53,208 nt of DNA from an uncultured Bacteroides sp. GTDB lineage: Bacteria; Bacteroidota; Bacteroidia; Bacteroidales; Bacteroidaceae. The notes beneath the pieces are model-generated. The model saw nothing but the letters and a program-made list of their open reading frames with translations, searched no databases and was not told where the DNA came from. Both the position numbers and the translations under genes were made by a program. Shown in pieces: positions 1-8,005 of this stretch; the stretch's first letter is position 1; every line of letters starts with the position of its first letter. Location: NCBI RefSeq assembly GCF_949298305.1, contig NZ_CASFWU010000014.1:1-53208 (forward strand). The letters run 5' to 3'.

Positions 1-66
1 CCGAACAGAACTTTTAATGCTAAACTTATCAAAGAACTATTTGGCATAGTGGCAGAAGCCGCTTAG
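1..66 (+). CDS. Possible 3' end of an upstream gene (partial)
   Basis: The first frame is open from the window edge for 21 codons, reads ...FNAKLIKELFGIVAEAA and stops with TAG at 64-66. The composition looks protein-like, but the piece is too short to assign to a family. A weak inverted repeat TTAACG/CGTTAA (83-88 with 108-113) follows and could end the transcript. It could equally be a chance open frame. Confidence 0.3.
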   Translation, partial: PNRTFNAKLIKELFGIVAEAA

Positions 67-180
67 CCGATATGTTGAATTCTTAACGGACTATTAATAC
101 GTCTAAGCGTTAAAAAATCAAGTTCCGCAAGCTCAAGTTGCAGTTGACGAGCAACAAGTTGACAGGTCTACAAGGTGTTT

Positions 181-550
181 ACTTAAGTTTCGGATTTAAT
201 ATTTCTCTGGTAGTTAAGCAGTTAAGAAGTTAAGGAGTTAAGGAGTTGAGCCAATACATTGTGAGCTGTTTGTTTTTCTATTGGCTTTTAACTCCTAAGC
301 CCGCCCTGGCGGAATCTCTCCCCCTTCGGGGGGAGTTGGAGGGGGCTTCCTTCTAACTCCTCTAACTCCTGCAAGTTTGGCTTCGCCGATTTTCAATTCG
401 GTAAAACCAAAACTTGAATAATAAAATCTTCATTCCTCATTCTTCATTATCTCGTCTATTGGCCTTTAACTCCTAAGCCCGTCCAAGACGGGTGATAACT
501 CCTTTTGACTCCTTTAACTCCTGGAAGTTTCGCACTTGCGAAACTTGAGT
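181..550. repeat. MITE-like dispersed repeat, composite copy 1
   Basis: The outer ends are ACTTAAGTTTCG (181-192) and CGAAACTTGAGT (539-550), an imperfect terminal inverted repeat. A complete inner copy seems to span 185-415 (AAGTTTCGG to CCAAAACTT), followed by the right half of a second copy. Inside are GAGCCAATA against TATTGGC plus AACTCC tracts, which are complementary, and CTCCCCC-TTC-GGGGGGAG. The end hairpin has arms AAGTTTCGCA / TGCGAAACTT (525-546). It shares long stretches with the copies at 29027, 36161 and 40377. Confidence 0.75.
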
Positions 551-565
551 AAATATAAAGTCAAA

Positions 566-619
566 AATGGAAAACCGAGGACGGAAAGCTGACAGTCTCT
601 CCGTCCTCAATTTTCCATT
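566..619 (-). terminator. Intrinsic terminator of uxaC
   Basis: A two-part stem lies downstream of uxaC: AATGGAAAA/TTTTCCATT (566-574 with 611-619) and GAGGACGGA/TCCGTCCTC (577-585 with 600-608). On the minus strand it runs into a T-rich stretch (TTTTTGAC), as expected for leftward termination. Confidence 0.75.
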
Positions 620-647
620 CAATCATCAGTTATCGGTCTGCAAGGTA

Positions 648-2054
648 TCAGAACTGGAAGAATCGTTTGGCATTGTTGTAGCTGATGTCCTCAATCATCT
701 GGTTTACGCGTTCCATCTCCGATACGGGTATCTCGCCGTTCTCCACATCGCGGCCTACGAGGTTGCACAGCGTACGGCGGAAATATTCATGACGCGGATA
801 AGAAAGGAACGAACGCGAATCGGTCAGCATACCTACAAAGCGGCTCAACAGGCCCAGTACGGACAAGGCATTCATCTGCTTCTCCATGCCATCCTTCTGG
901 TCGAGGAACCACCAGCCCGAACCGAACTGGATTTTGCCGGGAACAGTACCGTCCTGGAAGTTACCCAGCATGGTGGCTATCACTTCGTTGGCACAGGGGT
1001 TCAGGTTATAGAGGATGGTCTTGGTCAGCTTGCCTTCCGAGTTCAGGCGGTCCAGGAACTTGGCCATGGCCTTGGCGGTCGTAAACTCACCGATGGAGTC
1101 AAAGCCCGTGTCGGGTCCCAGCAGCTTGAACATCTTGCTGTTGTTGTTTCGGATGGCTCCGTAGTGGTATTGCTGTGTCCAGCCCTTTTCCCAGTCCATC
1201 CGGCCGAATACCACCAGCATGGCCGACTTGAACTTCAGTATTTCCTCCTTGCACAGGGTTGCGCCGCCATATACCTTATTAAATATAGCCTTGATTTCGG
1301 CTTCCGTATAGTCCTCGGCATAGAATTCCTCGATGCCATGATCGGAAAGTTTACAGCCCTGGCTGGCAAAGAAGTCATGACGCTTGCGCAATGCCTCCAC
1401 CATGTCGTCAAACGTAGAAATCGTCACGCCGCTCACCTCGGACAGCTTTTCCACGTAGGCACGGAAATCGGCAGGCACCTCTACGGCCATCGCTTTATCA
1501 GGACGCCAGGTAGGCAGCATCTTTACCTCAAAACCGCTCTCACGGGTCTTGATGTGGTATTCCAGCGAGTCTACAGGGTCATCGGTCGTACAAACCACTT
1601 CCACATTGTAACGGCGCATCATGCCGCGTGCCGAGTATTCGGGCAGCTTCAGCTTCTCGTTGCACTCGTCGTAAATCTCGCGGGCAGTCTGCGGGTTCAG
1701 GATTTTAGTAATGCCGAAAGCGGTCTTCAGTTCCAGATGCGTCCAATGATACAACGGATTGCGGAAAGTGTAAGGCACCGTCTCGGCCCATTTCTCAAAC
1801 TTCTCCCAGTCTGTGGTATCCTTTCCTGTACAATAGCGCTCGTCCACTCCGTTGGTACGCATGGCACGCCACTTGTAGTGGTCGCCACCCAACCAGATTT
1901 CGGTCAGCGATTTGAATTGGTAGTCATCGGCAACCATCTGCGGAATCAGGTGACAATGATAATCGATAATCGGCATCTTGGCCGCATGTTCGTGATACAA
2001 CTTCTGTGCGGTTTCGGTCTGCAACAGGAAGTTTTCATCCATAAAGTTTTTCAT
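648..2054 (-). CDS. uxaC: Glucuronate/galacturonate isomerase (uronate isomerase)
   Basis: Converts D-glucuronate to D-fructuronate and D-galacturonate to D-tagaturonate, the first cytoplasmic step of hexuronate use. The 468-residue product has the usual family length. It begins MKNFMDENFLLQ and carries the amidohydrolase metal-site motif DYHCHL near residue 25, with later conserved stretches such as RMDWEKGWTQQ. The frame is open further upstream to 2201, but that extension crosses the promoter at 2172-2202, so the start at 2054 (or 2042) is preferred. It is divergent from the LacI-type regulator and uxaB, the enzyme for the next step, which points to one regulated uronate locus. Confidence 0.95.
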   Translation of the reverse strand: MKNFMDENFLLQTETAQKLYHEHAAKMPIIDYHCHLIPQMVADDYQFKSLTEIWLGGDHYKWRAMRTNGVDERYCTGKDTTDWEKFEKWAETVPYTFRNPLYHWTHLELKTAFGITKILNPQTAREIYDECNEKLKLPEYSARGMMRRYNVEVVCTTDDPVDSLEYHIKTRESGFEVKMLPTWRPDKAMAVEVPADFRAYVEKLSEVSGVTISTFDDMVEALRKRHDFFASQGCKLSDHGIEEFYAEDYTEAEIKAIFNKVYGGATLCKEEILKFKSAMLVVFGRMDWEKGWTQQYHYGAIRNNNSKMFKLLGPDTGFDSIGEFTTAKAMAKFLDRLNSEGKLTKTILYNLNPCANEVIATMLGNFQDGTVPGKIQFGSGWWFLDQKDGMEKQMNALSVLGLLSRFVGMLTDSRSFLSYPRHEYFRRTLCNLVGRDVENGEIPVSEMERVNQMIEDISYNNAKRFFQF

Positions 2055-2171
2055 TTCCCAGTGTTTTAAATATCTAAAAATATTACTTTTCCATTCAATA
2101 CACGATACAACGTTGATAATAAACAGAATATGCTCTTTTCTGCTTTCACTTTTATTAACCGTTATCGAACA

Positions 2172-2202
2172 CAAAAGTAGAAATTTTACTTGGAGCAACA
2201 AA
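2172..2202 (-). promoter_or_regulatory. uxaC promoter
   Basis: On the minus strand a -33 box TTTG (2202-2199) and a -7 box TACTTTTG (2179-2172) are separated by 19 nt, an excellent match to the Bacteroides consensus. It sits about 120 nt upstream of the uxaC start and is interlocked with the divergent regulator promoter. Confidence 0.75.
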
Positions 2203-2218
2203 ATTATTCGTATCTTTG
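2189..2218 (+). promoter_or_regulatory. Promoter of the LacI-type regulator gene
   Basis: The -7 box TATCTTTG is at 2211-2218. A weaker -33 box CTTG lies at 2189-2192 (18 nt spacer). The box lies between and beside the two uxaC promoter elements, so a protein bound here could affect both directions. Confidence 0.7.
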
Positions 2219-2275
2219 CGGCAATTAATTTATAATATTTAAGCTTTGAATGTTGAACCTTATCGCCCCCTCGAA

Positions 2276-3337
2276 ATGGAAAACAAGAATTATACCATTA
2301 AGGACATAGCACGGCTGGCCGGCGTGTCGGCAGGAACCGTAGACCGCGTGCTACACAACCGCGGCGACGTCTCTGCGGCAAGCCGGGAAAAGGTACAGAA
2401 GGTTCTTGACGAAATAAACTACCAACCCAACATGTTTGCCATCGGCCTGGCCGCCAAGAAACCCTACCGCATTTTGTGTATTATACCTTATAATAAGGAA
2501 CACGACTATTGGCATACCGTGGAACAGGGCATCGGCCGGGCCGCGCAGGAGATGCAACCGTTCAACGTCAAAGTAGACTACCTGCACTACAACCATGCCG
2601 ACAAGGAGTCATACATGCAGACCTGCCTTTCCCTGCACGAAGAGCCGGCGGACGGTGTGCTCATAGCCCCCAACTTTGAGGAGGAGACACTGAGGCTGAC
2701 CGCCGCACTGGAGAAGAGGAACCTCCCCTACGCCTTCGTCGACTTCAACGTGGACGGCGCACACGCCCTCTGCTACATCGGACAAGACTCACGCATGAGC
2801 GGATACGTGGCCGCCAAGGCACTGATGAGCCGCTACCGGCAGGGAGAGGAGCTCATCTTCTTCCTCAACAACCAGAAATCGAGCCCCGCCGAGATACAGA
2901 TGCGCCGTCGCCTGAAAGGCTTCATGGACTACCTGGGCGAGCGCAACGAACAGCCCACCATCCACGACGTCATCCTCCAGAAGGAAGACAGCACCGAAAA
3001 CAGGCGGATACTGGACCGCTTCTTTGCCGGACATCCGCACGCCGTTCTGGGAGCAGTCTTCAACTCGCGCGTCTATCAGGTGGCCGACTACCTGCGCGAG
3101 ACCGGCCGCCGGCTGGATGCTCTCGTGGGCTACGACCTTCTGCCCAGGAACACCGACCATCTGCGCACAGGCCAGGTGGACTTCCTCATCGGACAGCGCC
3201 CCGAACTGCAGGGCTACTACGGTGTGAAGGCCCTGTGCAACCACATCGTCTTCAAGAAGCCCGTGCCGCCCATCAAGTACATGCCCATCGACATCCTGAT
3301 GAAGGAGAACATTGACTACTACTTCGAGTTTGAATGA
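2276..3337 (+). CDS. LacI-family transcriptional regulator of uronate genes
   Basis: Sequence-specific DNA-binding regulator, probably sensing a uronate or its catabolite. The N-terminal helix-turn-helix reads YTIKDIARLAGVSAGTVDRVL (about residues 5-25), the LacI signature, followed by a periplasmic-binding-protein-like effector domain (e.g. FAIGLAAKKPYRILCIIPYN). ATG 2276 gives the normal LacI N-terminus; an in-frame TTG at 2246 would add 10 unlike residues. It is 54 nt upstream of uxaB on the same strand and divergent from uxaC, which suggests local control of both. The effector is not identifiable from sequence. Confidence 0.9.
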   Translation: MENKNYTIKDIARLAGVSAGTVDRVLHNRGDVSAASREKVQKVLDEINYQPNMFAIGLAAKKPYRILCIIPYNKEHDYWHTVEQGIGRAAQEMQPFNVKVDYLHYNHADKESYMQTCLSLHEEPADGVLIAPNFEEETLRLTAALEKRNLPYAFVDFNVDGAHALCYIGQDSRMSGYVAAKALMSRYRQGEELIFFLNNQKSSPAEIQMRRRLKGFMDYLGERNEQPTIHDVILQKEDSTENRRILDRFFAGHPHAVLGAVFNSRVYQVADYLRETGRRLDALVGYDLLPRNTDHLRTGQVDFLIGQRPELQGYYGVKALCNHIVFKKPVPPIKYMPIDILMKENIDYYFEFE

Positions 3338-3391
3338 CGACATACAAGACTGACAAACAATTTATATCAACCTTTATATACATTACTGACA

Positions 3392-4870
3392 ATGAAAGCA
3401 TTGAACAAACTGACGGCACCCAAGTCCGTCGCTCCCGAGAGAATCATCCAGTTCGGTGAGGGAAACTTCCTCCGCGCCTTTGTAGACTGGATTGTCTACA
3501 ACATGAACCAGAAGACCGACTTCAACAGCAGCGTCGTAGTCGTACAGCCCATCGAGCGCGGCATGGCCGAGTGGCTCAACGGACAGGACTGCCTCTATCA
3601 CGTCAACCTGCAAGGCCGTCTGAACGGTGAAGCCGTGAACTCGCTGACCCGCATCGACTGCATCAGCCGCGCCCTCAATCCCTACACGCAGAATGCGGCT
3701 TTCATGGCACTGGCCGACCAGCCCGAAATCCGCTTCGCCATCTCCAACACCACCGAGGCGGGCATCGCCTTCGACCCCGCCTGCAAGCTGTCCGACGCCC
3801 CCGCCTCCTCCTACCCCGGCAAGCTGACGCAGTTGCTCTACCGCCGCTTCAAGACCTTCAAGGGCGACAAGACAAAGGGACTCATCATCATGCCCTGCGA
3901 GCTCATCTTCCTCAACGGACACCACCTGAAGGAGTGCATCTACCAGTACATCGAGCTCTGGAAGGACGACTTCGGCGCCGACTACGAGAAGTTCAAGACC
4001 TGGTTCACCAAGTACTGCTACGTATGCGCCACCCTCGTGGACCGCATCGTGCCGGGCTTCCCCCGCAAGGAGATTGCCCAGATACAGAAGAAAATCTGCT
4101 ATGCCGACAACCTCGTCGTACAGGCCGAAATCTTCCACCTCTGGGTCATCGAGGCCGCCGAGAACCTCTCGCTGCGCCAGCTGGCCGACGAGTTCCCCGC
4201 CAACAAGGCCGGACTGAACGTGCTCTTCGTCAAGTCCGAGGCACCCTACCACGAACGCAAGGTGACCCTGCTCAACGGCCCGCACACCGTCCTCTCGCCC
4301 GTGGCCTACCTGAGCGGAGTGAACATCGTGCGCGACGCCTGCAACCACCCCGTCATCGGCAAGTACATCCACAAGGTGCAGTTCGACGAACTGATGCAGA
4401 CCCTCAACCTCCCCATGGACGAACTGAAGAAGTTCGCAGCCGACGTGCTGGAGCGCTTCAACAACCCCTACGTGGACCATCAGGTGACCAGCATCATGCT
4501 CAACTCCTTCCCCAAGTTCCAGACACGCGACCTGCCCGGCCTGAAGACTTATCTGGAGCGCAAGGGCGAACTGCCCAAGGGACTGGTGCTCGGCCTGGCC
4601 GCCATCATCACTTACTATAAAGGCGGCGTTCGCGCCGACGGAGCCGAAATCGTGCCCAACGACGCACCCGAAATCATGCAGCTGCTCACCGACCTCTGGG
4701 CAACGGGCGACACCCGCCGCGTGGCCGAAGGCGTACTGGCAGCCAAGGACCTCATCTGGGGCGAACACGGCGACCTGAACGCCATCCCCGGCCTGACGGA
4801 CATGGTGACCGACTTCCTGAACTCCATCCAGGAAAAGGGCATGCTGGAGACCGTAAAGAGCATCCTCTAA
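3392..4870 (+). CDS. uxaB: Tagaturonate reductase (altronate oxidoreductase)
   Basis: NADH-dependent reduction of D-tagaturonate to D-altronate, the step after UxaC in galacturonate catabolism. The 492-residue protein belongs to the long-chain mannitol dehydrogenase family: an N-terminal nucleotide-binding stretch IIQFGEGNFLRAFVDW (about residues 18-33) and the catalytic K(x4)NGPHT pattern, with Lys near residue 290. A fructuronate reductase role is less likely but cannot be excluded by eye. It probably shares the regulator's transcript. The gene is markedly GC-rich compared with, for example, the 32-36 kb genes. UxaA is not in the window. Confidence 0.88.
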   Translation: MKALNKLTAPKSVAPERIIQFGEGNFLRAFVDWIVYNMNQKTDFNSSVVVVQPIERGMAEWLNGQDCLYHVNLQGRLNGEAVNSLTRIDCISRALNPYTQNAAFMALADQPEIRFAISNTTEAGIAFDPACKLSDAPASSYPGKLTQLLYRRFKTFKGDKTKGLIIMPCELIFLNGHHLKECIYQYIELWKDDFGADYEKFKTWFTKYCYVCATLVDRIVPGFPRKEIAQIQKKICYADNLVVQAEIFHLWVIEAAENLSLRQLADEFPANKAGLNVLFVKSEAPYHERKVTLLNGPHTVLSPVAYLSGVNIVRDACNHPVIGKYIHKVQFDELMQTLNLPMDELKKFAADVLERFNNPYVDHQVTSIMLNSFPKFQTRDLPGLKTYLERKGELPKGLVLGLAAIITYYKGGVRADGAEIVPNDAPEIMQLLTDLWATGDTRRVAEGVLAAKDLIWGEHGDLNAIPGLTDMVTDFLNSIQEKGMLETVKSIL

Positions 4871-4905
4871 CGCAAGCCCCCGCCACGGCGGAAGCCCCCA
4901 CACAA

Positions 4906-4962
4906 GGGAGCCGGAAAGCCGCAGTGACTGCACACGCTGTCACTGCCGGCCTTCCGGCTCCC
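4906..4962. terminator. Long hairpin between convergent uxaB and HU-like gene
   Basis: Stem GGGAGCCGGAA / TTCCGGCTCCC (4906-4916 with 4952-4962), continued by GCAGTGAC / GTCACTGC (4921-4928 with 4939-4946). It is very GC-rich and has no clear U-tract on either side. Its place between convergent genes fits a bidirectional transcription end. Confidence 0.6.
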
Positions 4963-5005
4963 CGCGTTTCAAGACGCCGGGCGACGACACCCGGCCCGCC
5001 GCCGC

Positions 5006-5647
5006 TCACTCCCGGGGCGCACGCACGTAGACCCGGTGCGACCCGCGCCCCTCAATACCGATGCCCGCACCCGGTGTCTCGCGCCACCTGCGCAGCTCCC
5101 GCCCCGCCGTCGTCCGGCTCAAGCCCGTCAGGGCGGCATAGACCGGCACCGTCAGGAAGGCGTTCTCCTCCAGATAGCGCTGCGCCAGCGCCAGACGCTC
5201 GTCCGGCGTAAACTCCGACACCCGACAGTCAATCCGCCCCGGCGCACGCGTCAGCCGGCAGCGCAGGTTCGTCTCCCTCAGCAACCCCTTCGCCGGGCGG
5301 AAATTGACGCCGCCCACCTCAATGCTTCCCGCATTGCGCCGCCTGCCGCTTCCGTCGGCCGCCTCGCGTTCCTTCCCCTTCTTCAGCGACAGCGAGGGCG
5401 TAAACAGCCCCAAGCCGTCAATCTTCACCGACCGCCCCTCGGCCATGGCCCACGCCACCGCACGGGCCGCCAGCTCCAGCGCAGCCTTCACCTCGGCCGG
5501 GTTCAGCGTAGTGTGTACCGCGGCCAGCGCGGCCAGTTCGTCCGTCCCGCAACAATCCCTGATAATCATCCGCGGGTAAAGCAACTTCTCACCTTCCCGG
5601 TGGAAGTCCTTCATTTCCTGCATAATGTATTCTGCTGACATAGGCAT
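5006..5647 (-). CDS. HU-like DNA-binding protein with C-terminal helix-turn-helix-like region
   Basis: 213 residues, longer than a plain HU (about 90). Residues 1 to about 125 resemble the Bacteroidota HU-HIG type of histone-like domain: paired helices ending AVAWAMAEGRSVKIDGLGLF, then a basic segment and SIEVGGVNFRPAKGL. The C-terminal part (about 140-213) includes VPVYAALTGLSRTTAGRELR, which reads like a helix-turn-helix recognition helix, followed by a possible wing (GSHRVYV). Probably a nucleoid or locus-specific DNA-binding protein; its target is unknown. MPMSAEYI at 5647 or MSAEYI at 5641 may be the start. It is preceded by a leader of about 165 nt full of dyad repeats. Confidence 0.75.
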   Translation of the reverse strand: MPMSAEYIMQEMKDFHREGEKLLYPRMIIRDCCGTDELAALAAVHTTLNPAEVKAALELAARAVAWAMAEGRSVKIDGLGLFTPSLSLKKGKEREAADGSGRRRNAGSIEVGGVNFRPAKGLLRETNLRCRLTRAPGRIDCRVSEFTPDERLALAQRYLEENAFLTVPVYAALTGLSRTTAGRELRRWRETPGAGIGIEGRGSHRVYVRAPRE

Positions 5648-5702
5648 ATAAAGTTTAAGAGATACCGTAGAAAAAGTTCAGTAGAATGGAGAGAAAACTT
5701 CC

Positions 5703-5807
5703 AAACACCTCGGAATGAGTTTAAAACCGAATAGTAGTTTCTACAAACCATTCTTTGGTTTATAAAAACCGAACAGTGGTTTATACAAACCAAAGACCGG
5801 TTTTAAA
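5703..5807. repeat. Tandem array of 21-nt dyad units in the HU-like gene leader
   Basis: Four clear units (5724-5744, 5745-5765, 5766-5786, 5787-5807) and a weaker one (5703-5723). Each has AAACC at one end and GTTT or GGTTT toward the other, e.g. AAACCGAACAGTGGTTT. Units 1 and 3, and 2 and 4, are most alike, giving a 42-nt higher-order repeat. The array lies between the minus-strand promoter at 5819-5850 and the start codon, so it is transcribed into the leader. Confidence 0.8.
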
Positions 5808-5818
5808 ATCAGACAAGG

Positions 5819-5850
5819 CAAAGATAAAGTTTTTCCCCCGTAATCGCAAA
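5819..5850 (-). promoter_or_regulatory. Promoter of the HU-like gene
   Basis: On the minus strand, -33 TTTG (5850-5847) and -7 TATCTTTG (5826-5819) with a 20-nt spacer. It implies a 5' leader of about 165 nt. Confidence 0.75.
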
Positions 5851-5998
5851 CATTCCTCCCCATTCTCTCCAACTTTTCATCGGCACGAAGCCCACACACC
5901 TGCCTACAGGCGGCACACGGCCGCCGGGCGGGAGGCGCGACAGGACGGCCACCGCCGCGCCCGCAGCCGCACCGGGCGGCACGTAGAGGCAGAAAACA

Positions 5999-6030
5999 CT
6001 TGGCTTTAATCGCAGAAATACTTATCTTTG
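5999..6030 (+). promoter_or_regulatory. Promoter of the DEAD-box helicase gene
   Basis: -33 CTTG at 5999-6002, 20-nt spacer, -7 TATCTTTG at 6023-6030; the gene starts 20 nt further on. Confidence 0.75.
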
Positions 6031-6050
6031 CGCCCAAATAATGACTGAAC

Positions 6051-7274
6051 ATGAAGTTTTCCGAACTATCACTGAACGACCAGGTACTGGATGCGTTGGA
6101 CGCCATGCGTTTCGAGGAGTGCACTCCGATACAAGAGCAAGCCATCCCGGTCATACTCGAAGGTAAAGATTTAATAGCAGTGGCACAGACCGGCACCGGC
6201 AAGACCGCCGCCTACCTGCTTCCCGTACTGAACCGCCTCTCCGAAGGCAACCACCCCGAAGACGCCATCAACTGCGTCGTCATGGCCCCCACGCGCGAAC
6301 TGGCCCAGCAGATAGACCAGCAGATGGAAGGCTTCTCCTACTTCATGCCCGTATCCAGCGTGGCCGTCTATGGCGGCAACGACGGCATCCTGTTCGAGCA
6401 GCAGAAGCGCGGCCTCACGCTGGGAGCCGACGTGGTGATAGCCACTCCGGGGCGCCTGATAGCCCACCTCAGCCTGGGCTACGTGGACCTCTCCCGCGTG
6501 TCCTACTTCATCCTGGACGAGGCCGACCGCATGCTCGACATGGGCTTCTACGAAGACATCATGCAGATTGTCAAGTACCTGCCCAAGGAGCGGCAGACCA
6601 TCATGTTCTCCGCCACCATGCCCGCCAAGATACAGCAGCTGGCCAACTCCATCCTGCACGACCCCGTCGAAGTGAAGCTGGCAGTCTCCAAGCCGGCCGA
6701 GAAAATCATACAGGCCGCATACATCTGCTATGAGAACCAGAAACTGGGCATCATCCGCCACCTCTTCGCCGAGCAGACGCCCGAACGTGTCATCATCTTC
6801 GCCTCGTCCAAACTGAAGGTGAAGGAAGTGGCCAAAGCCCTGAAACAGATGAAGCTCAACGTGGGCGAGATGCACTCCGACCTGGAACAGGCGCAGCGCG
6901 AAGAGGTAATGTACGAGTTCAAGGCCGGGAAAATCAACATCCTGGTGGCGACGGACATCGTGGCGCGCGGCATCGACATCGACGACATCCGCCTGGTCAT
7001 CAACTACGACGTCCCCCACGACAGCGAGGACTACGTACACCGCATCGGACGTACCGCCCGCGCCAACAACGACGGCGTGGCCCTCACCTTCGTCAGCGAG
7101 AAGGAGCAGAGCAAGTTCAAGACCATCGAGCGCTTCCTGGAGAAAGACATCTACAAGATACCCGTTCCCGAGGAGCTGGGCAGCGCCCCAGCCTACGCCC
7201 CCCACGCCCCCGAGAAAAAGAAGAACGGCGGCGGCAGGCACAACAACCGCAAACGCGACCGCAACAGGAAGTGA
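6051..7274 (+). CDS. DEAD-box ATP-dependent RNA helicase
   Basis: ATP-driven RNA remodelling enzyme of the RhlE/DeaD type, expected to act in RNA decay, ribosome assembly or cold adaptation. 407 residues. Visible motifs in order: Q-motif region CTPIQEQAIP, motif I AQTGTGKT (45-52), PTRELA, DEAD near 155, SAT near 187, the second RecA domain with TDIVARGIDIDD, and HRIGRTAR near 330. The C-terminus is a short basic tail (KKKNGGGRHNNRKRDRNRK) that probably aids RNA binding. It has its own promoter; the downstream lipoprotein gene also has its own. Confidence 0.93.
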   Translation: MKFSELSLNDQVLDALDAMRFEECTPIQEQAIPVILEGKDLIAVAQTGTGKTAAYLLPVLNRLSEGNHPEDAINCVVMAPTRELAQQIDQQMEGFSYFMPVSSVAVYGGNDGILFEQQKRGLTLGADVVIATPGRLIAHLSLGYVDLSRVSYFILDEADRMLDMGFYEDIMQIVKYLPKERQTIMFSATMPAKIQQLANSILHDPVEVKLAVSKPAEKIIQAAYICYENQKLGIIRHLFAEQTPERVIIFASSKLKVKEVAKALKQMKLNVGEMHSDLEQAQREEVMYEFKAGKINILVATDIVARGIDIDDIRLVINYDVPHDSEDYVHRIGRTARANNDGVALTFVSEKEQSKFKTIERFLEKDIYKIPVPEELGSAPAYAPHAPEKKKNGGGRHNNRKRDRNRK

Positions 7275-7386
7275 CACCCCGTCACCCCCACCGGCACGGG
7301 GCTTCGTCCCCGGCCGAGGCATCGCCAATCTGCCATCCGCACAAAACTTTGGCACCCCGGATGCGTTTTATTCCAAATGAAATCCA

Positions 7387-7419
7387 TATCTTTGCCAAAG
7401 ATGTTCCCCGCCGGGGAAC
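7387..7419 (+). promoter_or_regulatory. -7 element and leader palindrome before the small lipoprotein gene
   Basis: TATCTTTG at 7387-7394 is a good -7 box, but no convincing -33 box is present. A few nt downstream is a GC-rich inverted repeat GTTCCCC-GCC-GGGGAAC (7403-7419) near the transcript start. It could be an operator or a 5' hairpin that stabilises the mRNA. Confidence 0.5.
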
Positions 7420-7453
7420 CATCCTCAACTTAAACACAGTAAAGAAAAGAGTT

Positions 7454-8005
7454 ATGAGAAAGATTAATTTAAAAATGACAGCCACCGTACTCGTCTGCGG
7501 CGCATTCCTGTTCTCATCGTGCATCGGTTCCTTTAGCCTGCACAGCAAACTGGTCAGCTGGAACCAAAGTATCGGCAACAAATTTGTTAACGAACTCGTC
7601 TATCTGGCCTGCAACATCATCCCCGTTTACGGAGTTTGCTACCTGGCGGATGCACTGGTTATTAACTCCATCGAGTTCTGGTCCGGCAGCAATCCCATGG
7701 CCAGCATCGGAGACATCAAGAAAGTACAGGGTGAAAACGGCAACTACCTGGTGGAAACCCTGGAAAACGGCTACTCCATCACACGCGAAGGTGAAGACCT
7801 CTCCATGCAGCTCATCTATGATCAGGACCTGAAGACCTGGAACGTCGTATCTGACGGTGTATCCACCGAACTGATAAAGCTGAATGAAGATGGAACTGCA
7901 CGGATGTACCTTCCAGATGGCGAAAGCATGGATGTAGCACTGAACGCCCAAGGCGTAAGTTCCATGAGACAGGCAGCTATGATAAACTTATATGCCAACC
8001 GCTGA
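7454..8005 (+). CDS. Small lipoprotein, DUF3332-like
   Basis: 183 residues. The start at 7454 gives MRKINLKMTATVLVCGAFLFSSC, a signal peptide with lipobox FSSC (Cys about residue 23), so it is probably a membrane-anchored lipoprotein. A hydrophobic stretch NELVYLACNIIPVYGVCYLADALVIN follows, then a region rich in short beta-like segments (LVETLENGYSITREGEDLSMQL). The layout matches the DUF3332 family as I remember it; function unknown. An upstream in-frame extension overlapping the helicase end is rejected because the signal peptide begins at 7454. Confidence 0.75.
   Translation: MRKINLKMTATVLVCGAFLFSSCIGSFSLHSKLVSWNQSIGNKFVNELVYLACNIIPVYGVCYLADALVINSIEFWSGSNPMASIGDIKKVQGENGNYLVETLENGYSITREGEDLSMQLIYDQDLKTWNVVSDGVSTELIKLNEDGTARMYLPDGESMDVALNAQGVSSMRQAAMINLYANR

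Larger units (their letters stand above)
67..647. other. Gene-free stretch with repeat elements
   Basis: No credible gene. The long open frame running across this stretch on the + strand is the shadow of uxaC. The stretch holds a composite MITE-like repeat (181-550) and the uxaC terminator hairpin (566-619). Confidence 0.7.
5648..6050. other. Divergent intergenic region: leader repeats and two promoters
   Basis: Holds the 21-nt dyad array (5703-5807), the HU-like promoter (5819-5850) and the helicase promoter (5999-6030). The 5850-5995 part is GC-rich; I see no gene or obvious structure in it. Confidence 0.6.

Noticed and set aside
567..2069. 500-codon open frame on the + strand
   Set aside because: It is the antisense shadow of uxaC, whose 468-residue product is unmistakable, and its translation has no family features.
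3383..4933. 516-codon minus-strand frame opposite uxaB
   Set aside because: Shadow frame created by GC-rich codons of uxaB; composition is repetitive and no domain is visible.
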